Below are positions 42,109 through 51,517 of a DNA stretch of 64,000 nt, piece by piece. The notes below the pieces were generated by a model. It was not told the DNA's origin. It saw only the letters and a list, made by a program, of their open reading frames with translations, and ran no database searches. The number at the start of each line of letters is the position of its first letter. The first letter of the stretch is position 1. The position numbers and the translations under genes are program-made. The DNA is from an uncultured Sphingomonadaceae bacterium (GTDB taxonomy: Bacteria; Pseudomonadota; Alphaproteobacteria; Sphingomonadales; Sphingomonadaceae), in assembly GCA_947493195.1 (NCBI GenBank), contig CANLQG010000008.1, positions 1 through 64,000 of the forward strand, written 5' to 3'.

Positions 42109-42882
42109 TTACTTGCTGGCCTTCTGGCCGGTTCCGCCACCGGTGGCGGGCATAAGGTTGCTGCTCATCCCGCCGTCGACAAGGATATCGACACCGGAAA
42201 TATGGCCTGCTTGCGGCCCGAGCAGGAAGATGATCGCATTGGCCACGTCCTCGGCCATGCCCAGCTTGCCCAGCGGGATCATCGATTCCCGCTGTGCCCT
42301 GCGGTCCGGATCGTCGTATCCGGCCTGAGTCATGGGCGTATAGGTTGGTCCGGGCGAAACGGTGTTGCAGCGAATTCCGTCCGGGCCCCATTCCAGCGCG
42401 CACTGGCGCATCAGCATCAGCAATGCGGCCTTGCTGGAAGAATAGAAGCCAAGCCCCGGCGTAGGCTGCGTGGCAGACATGGATGCCGTGGCGACAAATG
42501 CGCCGCGTGACTGGGCAAGATAGGGCTGGGCAGCCTGACCCAGCAGCCAGGTTGCGCGGGTGTTTATGGCATAGACCCGATCGAACTGGTCGACGGTCTG
42601 CTCCACCAGCGGCGCACTGGAGATGATCCCGGCGTTGCTGACCACACCATCGATACCGCCCATGTGATCCACCGCGGCGGCAACGATATCGCGCCCGCAA
42701 TCGACGGAGGACAGATCGCCAACATGCGCACGCGCGCCCGCACCGATCGCGGCGACAACAGCGTTCACGCCTTCCTCGTCCCGGTCGGTCAGCAGCATCT
42801 GGTGCGGTTCGTCCTGCGCGGCCAGCAATTCTGCCACCGCGCGGCCAATGCCGCTGGCCGCTCCTGTAATCACCACGCGCAT
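42109..42882 (-). CDS. Short-chain dehydrogenase/reductase
   Basis: A 257-residue SDR beginning directly with MRVVITGAASGIGRAVAELL. D in LTDRDEEG suggests NAD. SNAGI replaces NNAG; catalytic TASMSAT with Ser and YSSSK. I chose the ATG at 42882 (GAGG eight bases upstream). Lies 10 bp after the acyl-CoA synthetase gene. Confidence 0.88.
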   Translation of the reverse strand: MRVVITGAASGIGRAVAELLAAQDEPHQMLLTDRDEEGVNAVVAAIGAGARAHVGDLSSVDCGRDIVAAAVDHMGGIDGVVSNAGIISSAPLVEQTVDQFDRVYAINTRATWLLGQAAQPYLAQSRGAFVATASMSATQPTPGLGFYSSSKAALLMLMRQCALEWGPDGIRCNTVSPGPTYTPMTQAGYDDPDRRAQRESMIPLGKLGMAEDVANAIIFLLGPQAGHISGVDILVDGGMSSNLMPATGGGTGQKASK

Positions 42883-42892
42883 GCAAAACACC

Positions 42893-44563
42893 TCATTCCG
42901 AAATTCCCAGTTCGGCCATCAATTGCTGGCGCAACTTGAACTTCTGGATCTTGGACGCCGACATTGGCCAGTCGTCAACATAGCGGATATGGCGCGGCAC
43001 CTTGAAGGAAGCGATCCTTTCCTTGGCAAAGGCGATCAGTTCCGCTTCATCGGGGCGCATGCCGTTCGCCAGCTTGACGAAGGCTGCCGGCACTTCTGCC
43101 AGCCGTTCATCAGGGATGCCGATCACTTGAGACAATTCGACCGCTTCGTGAGTGTCGAGAATGGCCTCGACCTCGGCAGCGGCAACATTCTCGCCACCGA
43201 CCTTCAGCATATCCTTGAAACGGCCATGGAACTGCATGTGGCCATCGGCGTCGATCGAACCAATATCACCGCTGTGATACCAGCCATCCGCGTCTATCAC
43301 CTCTGCCGTTTTCACCGGATCGCGGTGGTAGGCATCGAGCATGTTGTAGCCCTTTATCAGCACTTCCCCGCGTTCACCCGTCGGCACATCCTGCCCGGTT
43401 TCTGTATCCACGATGCGCACCGATACGCCCTTGAGCGGATAGCCCAGCGTCTTGAAACCCATCTCCGGGTCCATGTCATAACCGCCGGTGGTCACGATTC
43501 CGCTGGCTTCCGACATGCCGAAGGTGCCTACTTGCAAGGCGTTGGGCATCTTGCGGCGATATGCGTCGCCGATTGACTGGGGCATCTGGCAGAAACAGCT
43601 GTTCATCAGCCGCACGCTGCTCATGTCGGTCTTGTCCCAATCGCAGTGGGCGATCATGGCCTGGTGGAAGGTGACGAATGGCAGGAACAGCATGGTCGCG
43701 CGTTCCGCCTCGATCTGCCGCAGGCTTTCCCCCGCATCGAAATGCGGCTGGCCGATGAATGTGCCGCCAACTTCCACCGCGCCCAGCATCGCCAGCATGG
43801 CGGCGATATGGAACAGCGGCATGGGCGACCACACGCGCTCGTCTTCCTTGAAGGCCCAGCGGTTGCGGGCCAGATTGCTGGCTTCGCGTGAGATCGCTTC
43901 GTTCGACAGCAGGCAGCCCTTGGGGTTGGCCGATGTCCCCGAAGTATACAGGATCATGCAGGTATCGCGCAGGCGCACCGAAAACCGGGCATCATGCACA
44001 AGGCTTTCGTCAACACCTTGCGCGGCGGCATCGAAAGCCTGCTGGTCGATAAAGCCGGGTGCCTGCTTGCCGCCATTCAGGACCAGCCGCCGCAGCAGCG
44101 GAGCCTGCGAGACCTGCAACGCCATGGGATCCTTGCACTCGGCAATTTCGGGGAAGGCTTCGGCCAGGCGCGTGGTGAAGTCGACGAAATCATCGGCCTC
44201 ACTGTTGGTGACGACTGCCACAAGGTCTGCATTTTCGACCACGTAGGCAATTTCGGGCGCGCGATAGCGGGCGTTCATCAGTACGGACACACCACCAACC
44301 ATGGAGACCGCAAACAGCGTTTCCACGAAATCGATGCCGGAAGGCAGCAGAATGCCGACATGGTCACCCTGCTTGATTCCCAGTCCGATCAGGCCGCGTG
44401 CGCGGTGCAGCACCGATTGCACGACATCGTCGTAGCTGCGCCTGCCCGCAGGAAAGACCAGCGCTTCTTTTTCCGGATGGGCATCCCAGGCCTTGAGCAG
44501 CATGTCTGCAAGCGGACTTACGCTGATCCGAATACTGGACGCATCCTCGCCATTACCAGACAC
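42893..44563 (-). CDS. AMP-forming acyl-CoA synthetase
   Basis: A 556-residue ANL-family ligase: P-loop ILYTSGTSANPKG, FGMSEASGI, YHSGDIG, FKDMLKVGGENV hinge, and the terminal Lys in MSASKIQKFK. Activates a carboxylic acid for the acyl-CoA dehydrogenases in this block. I chose the GTG at 44563 because GGAGGAG lies six bases upstream; a longer ATG start exists at 44599. An operator candidate sits 66 bp upstream. Confidence 0.92.
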   Translation of the reverse strand: MSGNGEDASSIRISVSPLADMLLKAWDAHPEKEALVFPAGRRSYDDVVQSVLHRARGLIGLGIKQGDHVGILLPSGIDFVETLFAVSMVGGVSVLMNARYRAPEIAYVVENADLVAVVTNSEADDFVDFTTRLAEAFPEIAECKDPMALQVSQAPLLRRLVLNGGKQAPGFIDQQAFDAAAQGVDESLVHDARFSVRLRDTCMILYTSGTSANPKGCLLSNEAISREASNLARNRWAFKEDERVWSPMPLFHIAAMLAMLGAVEVGGTFIGQPHFDAGESLRQIEAERATMLFLPFVTFHQAMIAHCDWDKTDMSSVRLMNSCFCQMPQSIGDAYRRKMPNALQVGTFGMSEASGIVTTGGYDMDPEMGFKTLGYPLKGVSVRIVDTETGQDVPTGERGEVLIKGYNMLDAYHRDPVKTAEVIDADGWYHSGDIGSIDADGHMQFHGRFKDMLKVGGENVAAAEVEAILDTHEAVELSQVIGIPDERLAEVPAAFVKLANGMRPDEAELIAFAKERIASFKVPRHIRYVDDWPMSASKIQKFKLRQQLMAELGISE

Positions 44564-44628
44564 GCGTGCCTCCTCCAATTCCTGCCCAACTTCGCGCATC
44601 TTACTTCAGTCCAAGAGCCACCAGTTCC

Positions 44629-44644
44629 CCTCTCCAAGGATAGG
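44629..44644. promoter_or_regulatory. Inverted-repeat operator candidate upstream of acyl-CoA synthetase
   Basis: CCTCTCCAAGGATAGG matches CCTNYC-N4-GRNAGG (minus strand CCTATCCTTGGAGAGG). It lies in the 100 bp gap between the SDR stop and the synthetase start, indicating a separate promoter for the synthetase unit. Confidence 0.55.
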
Positions 44645-44663
44645 GACGGTGGGAATTGCAGTT

Positions 44664-45443
44664 CTATCCGCAGCCAGCCGCGCCGCCATCGACGGGCAGC
44701 GCGACGCCGGTGATGTAGGCACCTGCACGGGAAGAGAGGTAAACCACCGAACCGGCGATTTCGTCCGCGCGACCCAGCCGGCCCATCGGGATCTTGGCCA
44801 GCACTGCCGGGTCAACCTCGTCCTCATCACGCAGGTGAGCAGTCATCTTCGTGGGGAAGAAACCCGGAACCAGCGCGTTCACATTGATGTTGCGGTCCGC
44901 CAGATCGCCCGCGAGATCGCGGCTCAACATGTGGATCGCGGCTTTGCTCGCCGAATAGGAATAGGCGGAGAGGCGGGCGGTCTTCAGGCCCGCGACAGAG
45001 CCGATGTTGATGATGCGGGCGGGATCGTCACTCGTTCCGCCTGCTTCCAGCGCGGGCAGCAGTTCGCGGATCAGGGTGAAAGGCGCCTGCACGTTCACCA
45101 TCATCACGCCCGGCCAGGCCTTGTCGGGAAAATCATCCAGCTTTCCGCCCCAGGTCTTTCCCGCGTTGTTGACCAGGATATGCAACTTGTTGCCGAATTC
45201 GGCCTGTACCCGCGCGGCCAGATCGACCGCGGCTTCGGCGCTGGAAAGGTCGCAGGGCAGGGAGATGCAGGTTCCCAGCGAGGACATTTCCTCTGCCGCC
45301 GCGTTGCAGATGTCTTCCTTGCGCGAGGTGATGGCAACAGTTGCGCCGGCTTTCAGCAGGCCCTCTGCAATCATGCGCCCAAGGCCCTGGGCACCGCCGG
45401 TCACCAGCGCCACCTTCCCTGTCAGGTCAAACAGCTCGTTCAT
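44664..45443 (-). CDS. Short-chain dehydrogenase/reductase
   Basis: A 259-residue SDR: VTGGAQGLGRMIAEGLLKAG, NNAGKTWGG, GSVAGLKTARLSAYSYSASK with Ser and Tyr/Lys, YITGVALPVDGG. Paralogue of the SDR at 38792-39559. Overlaps the quinone-oxidoreductase-like gene by ATGA. Confidence 0.9.
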   Translation of the reverse strand: MNELFDLTGKVALVTGGAQGLGRMIAEGLLKAGATVAITSRKEDICNAAAEEMSSLGTCISLPCDLSSAEAAVDLAARVQAEFGNKLHILVNNAGKTWGGKLDDFPDKAWPGVMMVNVQAPFTLIRELLPALEAGGTSDDPARIINIGSVAGLKTARLSAYSYSASKAAIHMLSRDLAGDLADRNINVNALVPGFFPTKMTAHLRDEDEVDPAVLAKIPMGRLGRADEIAGSVVYLSSRAGAYITGVALPVDGGAAGCG

Positions 45444-46441
45444 ACGGTGATTGCCACCTTGCCGAACTTGTGATCGTTTTCGAGGTAAAGCAGCGCCTTG
45501 TCGGCCTCTGCCAGCGGGAATGTCTTTTCGATCACCGGGCGAATGTTGTGCTTGTCGATGAAGGCCAGCATGTTGCGGAAATCTTCCGGATCACCGACCT
45601 GGCTGCCAACGATGCTAGCGCTCTTCAGGAACACCCCTGTCGCAGTGATCTCGAACTTGTCGCCCGCAGTGGAGCCATAGATCACGATCCGCGCGCCGGG
45701 CTTGATGGCCCGGATATAGTTGGCATAGCTCGGCCCCGGTGCGCCATCGAGCACCACGTCGATCCCGCCGGTCATCGGGCCGACTTTCTTGCGCCATTCA
45801 GGATCGGTGTAGAGCAGGCCGTCAACCGCGCCCATGCTCTTGGCCCGTTCGATCACTTCCTCGCTTTCGCCGGTGACATAAACCTTGCAGCCCAGCGCCA
45901 CGGCATAGACCAGCCCAAAGGTTGCCACGCCGCCGCCGACGCCGCTGATCAGCACTGTGTCGGTGGGCTGTAGCTGGCCCTTGAACATCAGCGCCCGCCA
46001 AGCGGTCAGCCCGGTGAGGATCGATGCCGCGGCCTCTTCCCAGCTCATGCCCGCAGGCTTGGGGGCAAGGTTGTCAGCCGGAACGCAGACATACTCCGCG
46101 ATCGTGCCGGGATGCGGCATGCCCAGAAGGCCGAATTCGGCTTGCGGTGCATGGCGGTTTGGTCCCCAGTCGCGGCCCGGGTAAAGCACCACCTCGTCGC
46201 CGATGTTTACGCCTTCGACGCCATCACCGATCATGTCGACCACACCGGCGCCATCGCAGCCCATCGTGCACGGGGTAACCATGCCGGGATAGAGACCGCG
46301 TGAAATCCACATTTCACGGTGGTTCATCGATGCTGCCTTGATCGCCACGCGCACTTCGCCGGTTGCGGGTTCGGGCGTTTCCACATCGGCGACCCGAACG
46401 GATTCGGGACCGTCTGTGGTTTCAAGCAAGAGAGCTTTCAT
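45440..46441 (-). CDS. Zinc-independent MDR-family alcohol dehydrogenase/quinone oxidoreductase
   Basis: A 333-residue medium-chain dehydrogenase: N-terminal GroES-like domain (ASMNHREMWISRGLYPG, CDGAGVV), Rossmann motif SGVGGGVATFGLVYA, and GARIVIYGSTAG. The four structural-zinc Cys are absent. Reduces or oxidises a ketone or enone with NADPH. Lies 21 bp after the acyl-CoA dehydrogenase. Confidence 0.87.
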   Translation of the reverse strand: MKALLLETTDGPESVRVADVETPEPATGEVRVAIKAASMNHREMWISRGLYPGMVTPCTMGCDGAGVVDMIGDGVEGVNIGDEVVLYPGRDWGPNRHAPQAEFGLLGMPHPGTIAEYVCVPADNLAPKPAGMSWEEAAASILTGLTAWRALMFKGQLQPTDTVLISGVGGGVATFGLVYAVALGCKVYVTGESEEVIERAKSMGAVDGLLYTDPEWRKKVGPMTGGIDVVLDGAPGPSYANYIRAIKPGARIVIYGSTAGDKFEITATGVFLKSASIVGSQVGDPEDFRNMLAFIDKHNIRPVIEKTFPLAEADKALLYLENDHKFGKVAITV

Positions 46442-46462
46442 GTGAGCAAAGTCCTTTTGTGA

Positions 46463-47626
46463 TCAGTAGGAGCGGGGAAGGCCAAGCGACTGGGCAATGC
46501 CGTTCTTGACCATCTCGTTGGTGATTGGGCCGATCCGCCACAGGCGGCTGTCACGCCAGTATCGCTGCATGTCGGTCTCGGCTGAATAGCCCATGCCGCC
46601 CAGCATCTGGATGCCAAGGTCTGCGGCCTGGTTAGCGGCTTCGGAAGCGTGCAGCTTGAGCATGTTCGCTTCGTTGCCCACCGGCTCTCCGCGGGCTTGT
46701 TTCGAGGCGCAGTAATAGAGAAGCAGCTCGGTCGTCTTCTGCGCAGTCGCGATATCGGCGATGTAATGCTGCAGGGCCTGGAATTCGCCAATAAACCGGC
46801 CGAATGCCTTGCGCTGCATGACGTAAGCCAGCGCATCCTCCAGCACACCGTCGATCACGCCGAGGCAAAATGCGCCGACCATGATGCGTTCGTTGTTCAG
46901 CGTGGGAAGCAGCGTGTACCAGGCGTTGTGCGGCTCGGCGAGGACGTTCTCGTCAGCCACGAACACGTTATCGTAAACGACGGTGCAACTGCCCATCGAA
47001 CGCATGCCCAGCTTGGGCAGCGGGGTGATCGATACGCCCTGCGAATCTGCCGGAACCCAGAACAGCGTCAGCCCCTGGTGTGCCTTTTCAACGGTCTTGT
47101 CGGAACGGGCGATACACAGGAGATAATCCGCCACATGGGCAGACGAGCTCCAGATCTTTTCGCCGTTGAGTACCCAGCCGCCGTCAACCCGCTCTGCAGT
47201 GGTTGCCATACTGCCGAGAAGGTCTGTGCCGCCGCCAGGCTCAGTGAAAGAAATGGCCGCCTTCAATTCACCGGCGGCGATCCTCGGCAGGTACTTGGCC
47301 TTCTGTTCCTCAGAGCCGTAAAGGCCGATGGATTTCGATCCCGCGAACGAGGTGATGCCCCAGATCCATGAAAGCCCGCCCAACGATCGTGCCAGTTCGC
47401 GTGCCAGCACCATCTGCATCAGCACATCGCCGCCCTGGCCACCGAATTCCTCGTCAATTCCAACGCCGTGCAGGCCTGCTTCGGTGAACTTGTCCCACAG
47501 GGCATGCGGATAATTGTCTTCATCGGCTTCCAGCTCGCGCGCCCAATCCTTGGGGCACTCGTTGTCCACCCAGCGCCTGATCACGTCGCGAAACGCGCTG
47601 TGTTCTTCTGGTAGATCAAAGTCCAT
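46463..47626 (-). CDS. Acyl-CoA dehydrogenase (paralogue 2)
   Basis: A 387-residue enzyme, the same length as the product of 37578-38741 and alike throughout: opening MDFDLPEEHSAFRDVIRRWV, FTEPGGGTDLLGSM, NNERIMVGAFCLG with the likely catalytic Glu, MGYSAETDMQRYWRD, and the altered WRIGPIT after it. The two could form a heteromer or act in successive rounds. First gene of its unit, divergent from the LuxR-type regulator, with the most symmetric operator copy in between. Confidence 0.92.
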   Translation of the reverse strand: MDFDLPEEHSAFRDVIRRWVDNECPKDWARELEADEDNYPHALWDKFTEAGLHGVGIDEEFGGQGGDVLMQMVLARELARSLGGLSWIWGITSFAGSKSIGLYGSEEQKAKYLPRIAAGELKAAISFTEPGGGTDLLGSMATTAERVDGGWVLNGEKIWSSSAHVADYLLCIARSDKTVEKAHQGLTLFWVPADSQGVSITPLPKLGMRSMGSCTVVYDNVFVADENVLAEPHNAWYTLLPTLNNERIMVGAFCLGVIDGVLEDALAYVMQRKAFGRFIGEFQALQHYIADIATAQKTTELLLYYCASKQARGEPVGNEANMLKLHASEAANQAADLGIQMLGGMGYSAETDMQRYWRDSRLWRIGPITNEMVKNGIAQSLGLPRSY

Positions 47627-47813
47627 TTAGCTCTCCCAACGCCCGATCCGCACGCAGCGGGCGCTCCTTTGATTACAGGGTGTAGGGAAACCTGCCTGTC
47701 AAAACCTATCTGCGGATAGGAAATGACCCTTGCAAGACGTGTTTCGGTGGAGGATAAGGGATCTTGAAGTTGGCAGAACAGACCAACCGGGATGTGGGAA
47801 GAGGTTTGCGAGA
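47627..47813. promoter_or_regulatory. Divergent acyl-CoA dehydrogenase / luxR-type promoter with perfect 16-bp palindrome
   Basis: CCTATCTGCGGATAGG at 47705-47720 is a perfect inverted repeat with a 4 bp spacer, the best example of the pattern CCTNYC-N4-GRNAGG. It lies 78 bp from the dehydrogenase ATG and 93 bp from the regulator ATG, which would allow autoregulation. Confidence 0.7.
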
Positions 47814-50483
47814 ATGGGCGTAGTCCAGACGACCATAGTGCCGCCGCGTTCGGCGCGCGCATATGTGAAGCGTGACAGGATCGAGACCCTGGCGGGCAAG
47901 ATCGGCGATTATCGCGCGGTAACGGTCATTGCGCCCGCCGGTTTCGGGAAAACCACGGCCATGCTGCGCTGGGCCGATGTGCTTTCCGAAAGCGGCCGTT
48001 CGGTGCTTTGGATTGCGGCGCGGGCCGGAATCGACAGCCTGGAAACCTTCCTTGAAGCCTTGTCGCAGGCCTGCACCGTGGCGGGACTGGGGGTTGCATC
48101 CACCGATCCGCGATCATGGTTTGTGGAACTGGGCAAGCGATCCGGTTCAGCACCGATCCTGTTCATCGACGATGGCCAGTTGCTGCCCAAGGAAGTGCAC
48201 GAATTTATCGAGCAGCTTATCTTCAGCTCGCGCGATGGCCTGACCACCGTGATTGCTTCGCGCGGAGAAAACGAAGTGCACCTCGCCCGGCTGAGGTCGC
48301 TGGGATACCTTCTGGAAATCGGCATGCAGGACCTGTCCTTCGATGCCGAAGAGGCAAGCACCCTGTTGCGGCAGGAGATTGGCTCTAAGCCCACTGCCTC
48401 GCAGATACAGCGCATGATTTCGGATACGCAGGGCTGGGCAGCCGGCCTTATCCTCGCCTCGCAAACTTGGCACAAGGACAGCCTGCGCGAGGAAAAGCCG
48501 GAAAGGGCGGAGAGTCGGCTGCGTTATGAATACGCCAGCTATTTCCACGAGGAAGTGGTGGAGGGCCTGCCCAACGAACTGCGCAACTTCATCATCGATA
48601 CGTCCATCCTGAAGGAACTCACACCTTCTGCCTGTGCGGCGGTGATCGGCCAGAACGAAGCGCGCCACTACCTTGACGAGGCGTTCGAGCGCGGTCTGTT
48701 CCTGATCGAGCTGGATCGCGAACTCGGCGAATATCGCCACTATAAGCTGTTTCGTGAGATGGTGCGTGGACGGTTGACCAAACTGGCGCCGCAACGGGCA
48801 GCGGAATTGCATCGCCGCGCCAGCCGCTTCTATGCGGAATCGGGCAATTACCATTTGGCGCTGGAACATGCAGAGCAAAGCGCCGATCAGGAATTTCTGG
48901 CGACGCAGATCGAAAATCTGGCCGAACAGATGATCTATGCGGGTCTGCTGCAACGGTTGGACGAACTGGCGAGCCAATTGCCCTGGCAAGTTATCGAGGA
49001 CAAGCCTGCAATCCTGCTGGCAATGTCGTGGCGGCGCAGCAGGCGGCTGGCTTTCAGTTCGGCTGAACGGATGATCGAGGCTGCGGAACAGGCGATCGAG
49101 GCCAAGGTCGAGTCGGGTGAACTCGATGCCTACTCCGCGCGGCAGCTGAATTTCCACGTCAGCCACAGAAAGCTGATGCTGGAAGCTGCGCGCGACAACA
49201 TGGTGGCTGTGGAAGAGGGTTGCGGGCCCTTGCTGGCCGATCTGGGTGACGACCATCCCTATCTCAGCTGCACGCTGCTGGCACAGCTCTTGTCTGCACG
49301 TCGTGAACTTTATCACTTCCATGACATGCTGCGACTGGAAGGCGAACTGCGCAAGGCGCTGGCCCGGCCTGGTTCGACCTTCGCATCTATCGCTCTGAAA
49401 TCCTCCGTTGCGCCCACGCTTGTTGCGCAAGGCAAGACCGAGACCGCCAAGCAATTCCTGCGCGAGGCGCAGGAAATTGCCCGTCAGCGTGAAAACGAAG
49501 TGCCGGGGCTGGGCGCCTTGCCGGCCTTGCCCATGGCGGAAATCCTCTACGAATGCGGGGAACTGGAGGAAGCCGGCAGCCTGGTCGATCAGTATATGCC
49601 ATCGATCAGGCAATGGGGTTTTGTCGACCAGGTGGCTTCGGGATATCTGGTGCGTGCCCGGCTTTCCGCTGCGGAGGGCGATCTTGCATCGGCCTTGTCG
49701 GTTCTGGAAGAGGCCCACCTCGTGGCCATCGAATGTGGCCTTGACCGGCTGCGGGCAATGGTGGTTTCGGAACAGGTGCGCACCCTGATCAAAAGCGGCC
49801 AGCTGGAGCAAGCCGAAAACCTCTTCTATTCCTGCGATCTGGTAGCCGAGGGCGAACCCGTCCCCACGCTGAACCCATCGCGTCTCAATGAATGGCTGGC
49901 GCTGGCCTGGTTACGGATCGAGATGCATCGTTTCCGCCTGGTGCGATCCCGCAAGGTTGCCCGGCGCTGGCTTGAATTCGTCCGGCGACGCGGGGCCGTG
50001 CGCTCGGCCCTTTCGTTCGAGCTGTTGCTGGCGGAAATCGCGGTGCTTGCAGGAAACCGTTCGGAAGCGCGCCGATCTGTCCGTTCGGCTGTCGAGCTGG
50101 CCGAACCCGGCGGCTGGGTGCGTCCGTTCCTGGATGAGGGCGAAGCCATCGGATCGCTGATCATCGAGGCCTATGGCAGTGGCCCGATTCTGGATAACCC
50201 GGTCGACAGGTTTGCAGACCGGCTTGTGCGCTCGCTCAAGGGCAATGCGCAGATCGAGGACGAGGACGGCGAGGAATTCGGGCCGAGCGGTGGCCTTTCG
50301 CTGCGCGAAATCGAAATCCTCACGCAGGTCAGCGGCGGTTTACGCAACCGCGAGATCGGTGACCGCCTTGGCCTGACTGAAGGCACCGTGAAGTGGTACA
50401 TGCAGCAAATCTACGACAAGCTGGGCGTGCGCCGCCGTCCGCAAGCCGTGCTGCGAGCCAGACAGCTGGGGATTTTGTCCTGA
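47814..50483 (+). CDS. Large ATP-binding LuxR-family regulator (LAL/MalT type)
   Basis: An 889-residue STAND-class activator. Walker A APAGFGKTTAM at about residues 40-50, Walker B ILFIDDGQLL at about 114-123, then winged-helix and TPR-like helical repeats, and a C-terminal GerE HTH (LSLREIEILTQVSGGLRNRE, IGDRLGLTEGTVKWYMQQIY, KLGVRRR). These proteins bind ATP and an inducer, oligomerise and activate. I chose the ATG at 47814 (GAGG nine bases upstream). It is the most likely reader of the island's 16-bp inverted repeat. Confidence 0.93.
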   Translation: MGVVQTTIVPPRSARAYVKRDRIETLAGKIGDYRAVTVIAPAGFGKTTAMLRWADVLSESGRSVLWIAARAGIDSLETFLEALSQACTVAGLGVASTDPRSWFVELGKRSGSAPILFIDDGQLLPKEVHEFIEQLIFSSRDGLTTVIASRGENEVHLARLRSLGYLLEIGMQDLSFDAEEASTLLRQEIGSKPTASQIQRMISDTQGWAAGLILASQTWHKDSLREEKPERAESRLRYEYASYFHEEVVEGLPNELRNFIIDTSILKELTPSACAAVIGQNEARHYLDEAFERGLFLIELDRELGEYRHYKLFREMVRGRLTKLAPQRAAELHRRASRFYAESGNYHLALEHAEQSADQEFLATQIENLAEQMIYAGLLQRLDELASQLPWQVIEDKPAILLAMSWRRSRRLAFSSAERMIEAAEQAIEAKVESGELDAYSARQLNFHVSHRKLMLEAARDNMVAVEEGCGPLLADLGDDHPYLSCTLLAQLLSARRELYHFHDMLRLEGELRKALARPGSTFASIALKSSVAPTLVAQGKTETAKQFLREAQEIARQRENEVPGLGALPALPMAEILYECGELEEAGSLVDQYMPSIRQWGFVDQVASGYLVRARLSAAEGDLASALSVLEEAHLVAIECGLDRLRAMVVSEQVRTLIKSGQLEQAENLFYSCDLVAEGEPVPTLNPSRLNEWLALAWLRIEMHRFRLVRSRKVARRWLEFVRRRGAVRSALSFELLLAEIAVLAGNRSEARRSVRSAVELAEPGGWVRPFLDEGEAIGSLIIEAYGSGPILDNPVDRFADRLVRSLKGNAQIEDEDGEEFGPSGGLSLREIEILTQVSGGLRNREIGDRLGLTEGTVKWYMQQIYDKLGVRRRPQAVLRARQLGILS

Positions 50484-50563
50484 GACCCTATCTAAGGTTA
50501 GATTGCGCTCCCTTCCGTGGCTCCTACCCGTAGGAAAATTCATATTTCTGGCGGGAGAGCATT
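50484..50563. promoter_or_regulatory. BKACE/F420 operon upstream region with two inverted repeats
   Basis: CCTATCTAAGGTTAGA at 50487-50502 contains the perfect repeat ATCTAA-GG-TTAGAT (50490-50503); CCTACCCGTAGG at 50523-50534 is a second, with arms CCTAC/GTAGG. Both keep the CCTAYC half-site of the island motif, but the second half is degenerate. The gap after the regulator is only 80 bp, so the operon may be expressed both from here and by read-through. Confidence 0.5.
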
Positions 50564-51493
50564 GTGGCCAAGGGCAAGGTAATCATCAGTTGTGCAGTGA
50601 CCGGCGCGATCCATACGCCAAGCATGTCGCCGCACCTGCCGGTGACAGCCGACGAGATCGCCGAAGCTGCCATCGGCGCAGCTGAAGCTGGCGCTGCGAT
50701 CATTCACCTGCATGCGCGCAATCCGCAGGACGGCCGCCCCGATCAGAACCCCGATCTGTACGAGCCGTTTCTGAAGGTCATCAAGCAGCGCAGCGATGCC
50801 GTGCTCAACATCACCACCGGCGGCCACCCGTCGATGGCGCTGGAGGAGCGGCTACGGCCCGCCACGCGCTTTGCCCCGGAAGTTGCCAGCCTGAACATGG
50901 GCTCGATGGGCTTTGGCCTGTTCCCCATGCTCGATCGCTACAAGGACTGGAAGCATGAGTGGGAGCCGGCCACGCTAGAGGCCTCGCGCGATCTCGTGTT
51001 CAAGAACACTTACAAGGATATCGAGGGGCTGTTGGAGTTGCTGACCCCGCTTGGCACCCGTTTCGAATTCGAGTGCTACGACACCAGCCACCTCTACAAC
51101 CTGGCCCATTTCCTCGATCGCGGATTGGTGAAGGCACCGCTGTTCGTTCAGACCTGCTTTGGCATCCTTGGCGGCATCGGCGGCCATCCCGATGACGTAT
51201 CACACATGAAGCGAACGGCAGACCGGCTGTTCGGCGACCAGTACGAATGGTCCGTACTGGGCGCAGGAGCGCGGCAGATGAGCATCGTCGCCATGGCTGC
51301 GGCAATGGGCGGCAACGTGCGGGTCGGGTTGGAAGATTCGCTGTGGGCAGGGCCGGGCAGGCTGGCCGAAACCAATGCCCAGCAGGTGGCAACGGCACGG
51401 TCTATAGTGGAAAGCATGGGCCTTTCCGTCGCGACGCCCGATGAAGCGCGCCAGATCCTGGATTTGAAGGGCGGCGATCGCACGAATGTCTGA
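50564..51493 (+). CDS. BKACE (beta-keto acid cleavage enzyme, DUF849 family)
   Basis: A 309-residue TIM-barrel enzyme starting with GTG (GCGGGAGAG upstream). Metal-binding HLHARNPQDGRP, NITTGGHPSMALEERL, ECYDTSHLYN and VRVGLEDSLW are family hallmarks. BKACE enzymes condense a beta-keto acid with acetyl-CoA to give acetoacetate and a new acyl-CoA. Here it could cleave a beta-keto acid released late in the pathway. Its substrate cannot be read from sequence. Confidence 0.9.
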   Translation: MAKGKVIISCAVTGAIHTPSMSPHLPVTADEIAEAAIGAAEAGAAIIHLHARNPQDGRPDQNPDLYEPFLKVIKQRSDAVLNITTGGHPSMALEERLRPATRFAPEVASLNMGSMGFGLFPMLDRYKDWKHEWEPATLEASRDLVFKNTYKDIEGLLELLTPLGTRFEFECYDTSHLYNLAHFLDRGLVKAPLFVQTCFGILGGIGGHPDDVSHMKRTADRLFGDQYEWSVLGAGARQMSIVAMAAAMGGNVRVGLEDSLWAGPGRLAETNAQQVATARSIVESMGLSVATPDEARQILDLKGGDRTNV

Positions 51494-51517
51494 TCGTGGC
51501 ATGATCCCGCCGGTTTC

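Noticed and set aside
40365..42155. 596-codon plus-strand open frame opposite the extradiol dioxygenase and FAH genes
   Set aside because: Antisense shadow of two clear minus-strand genes; composition is that of high-GC frame openness and no domain is recognisable.
48147..49811. 554-codon minus-strand frame opposite the LuxR-type regulator
   Set aside because: Lies wholly antisense to conserved TPR-like and ATPase regions; no recognisable domain.
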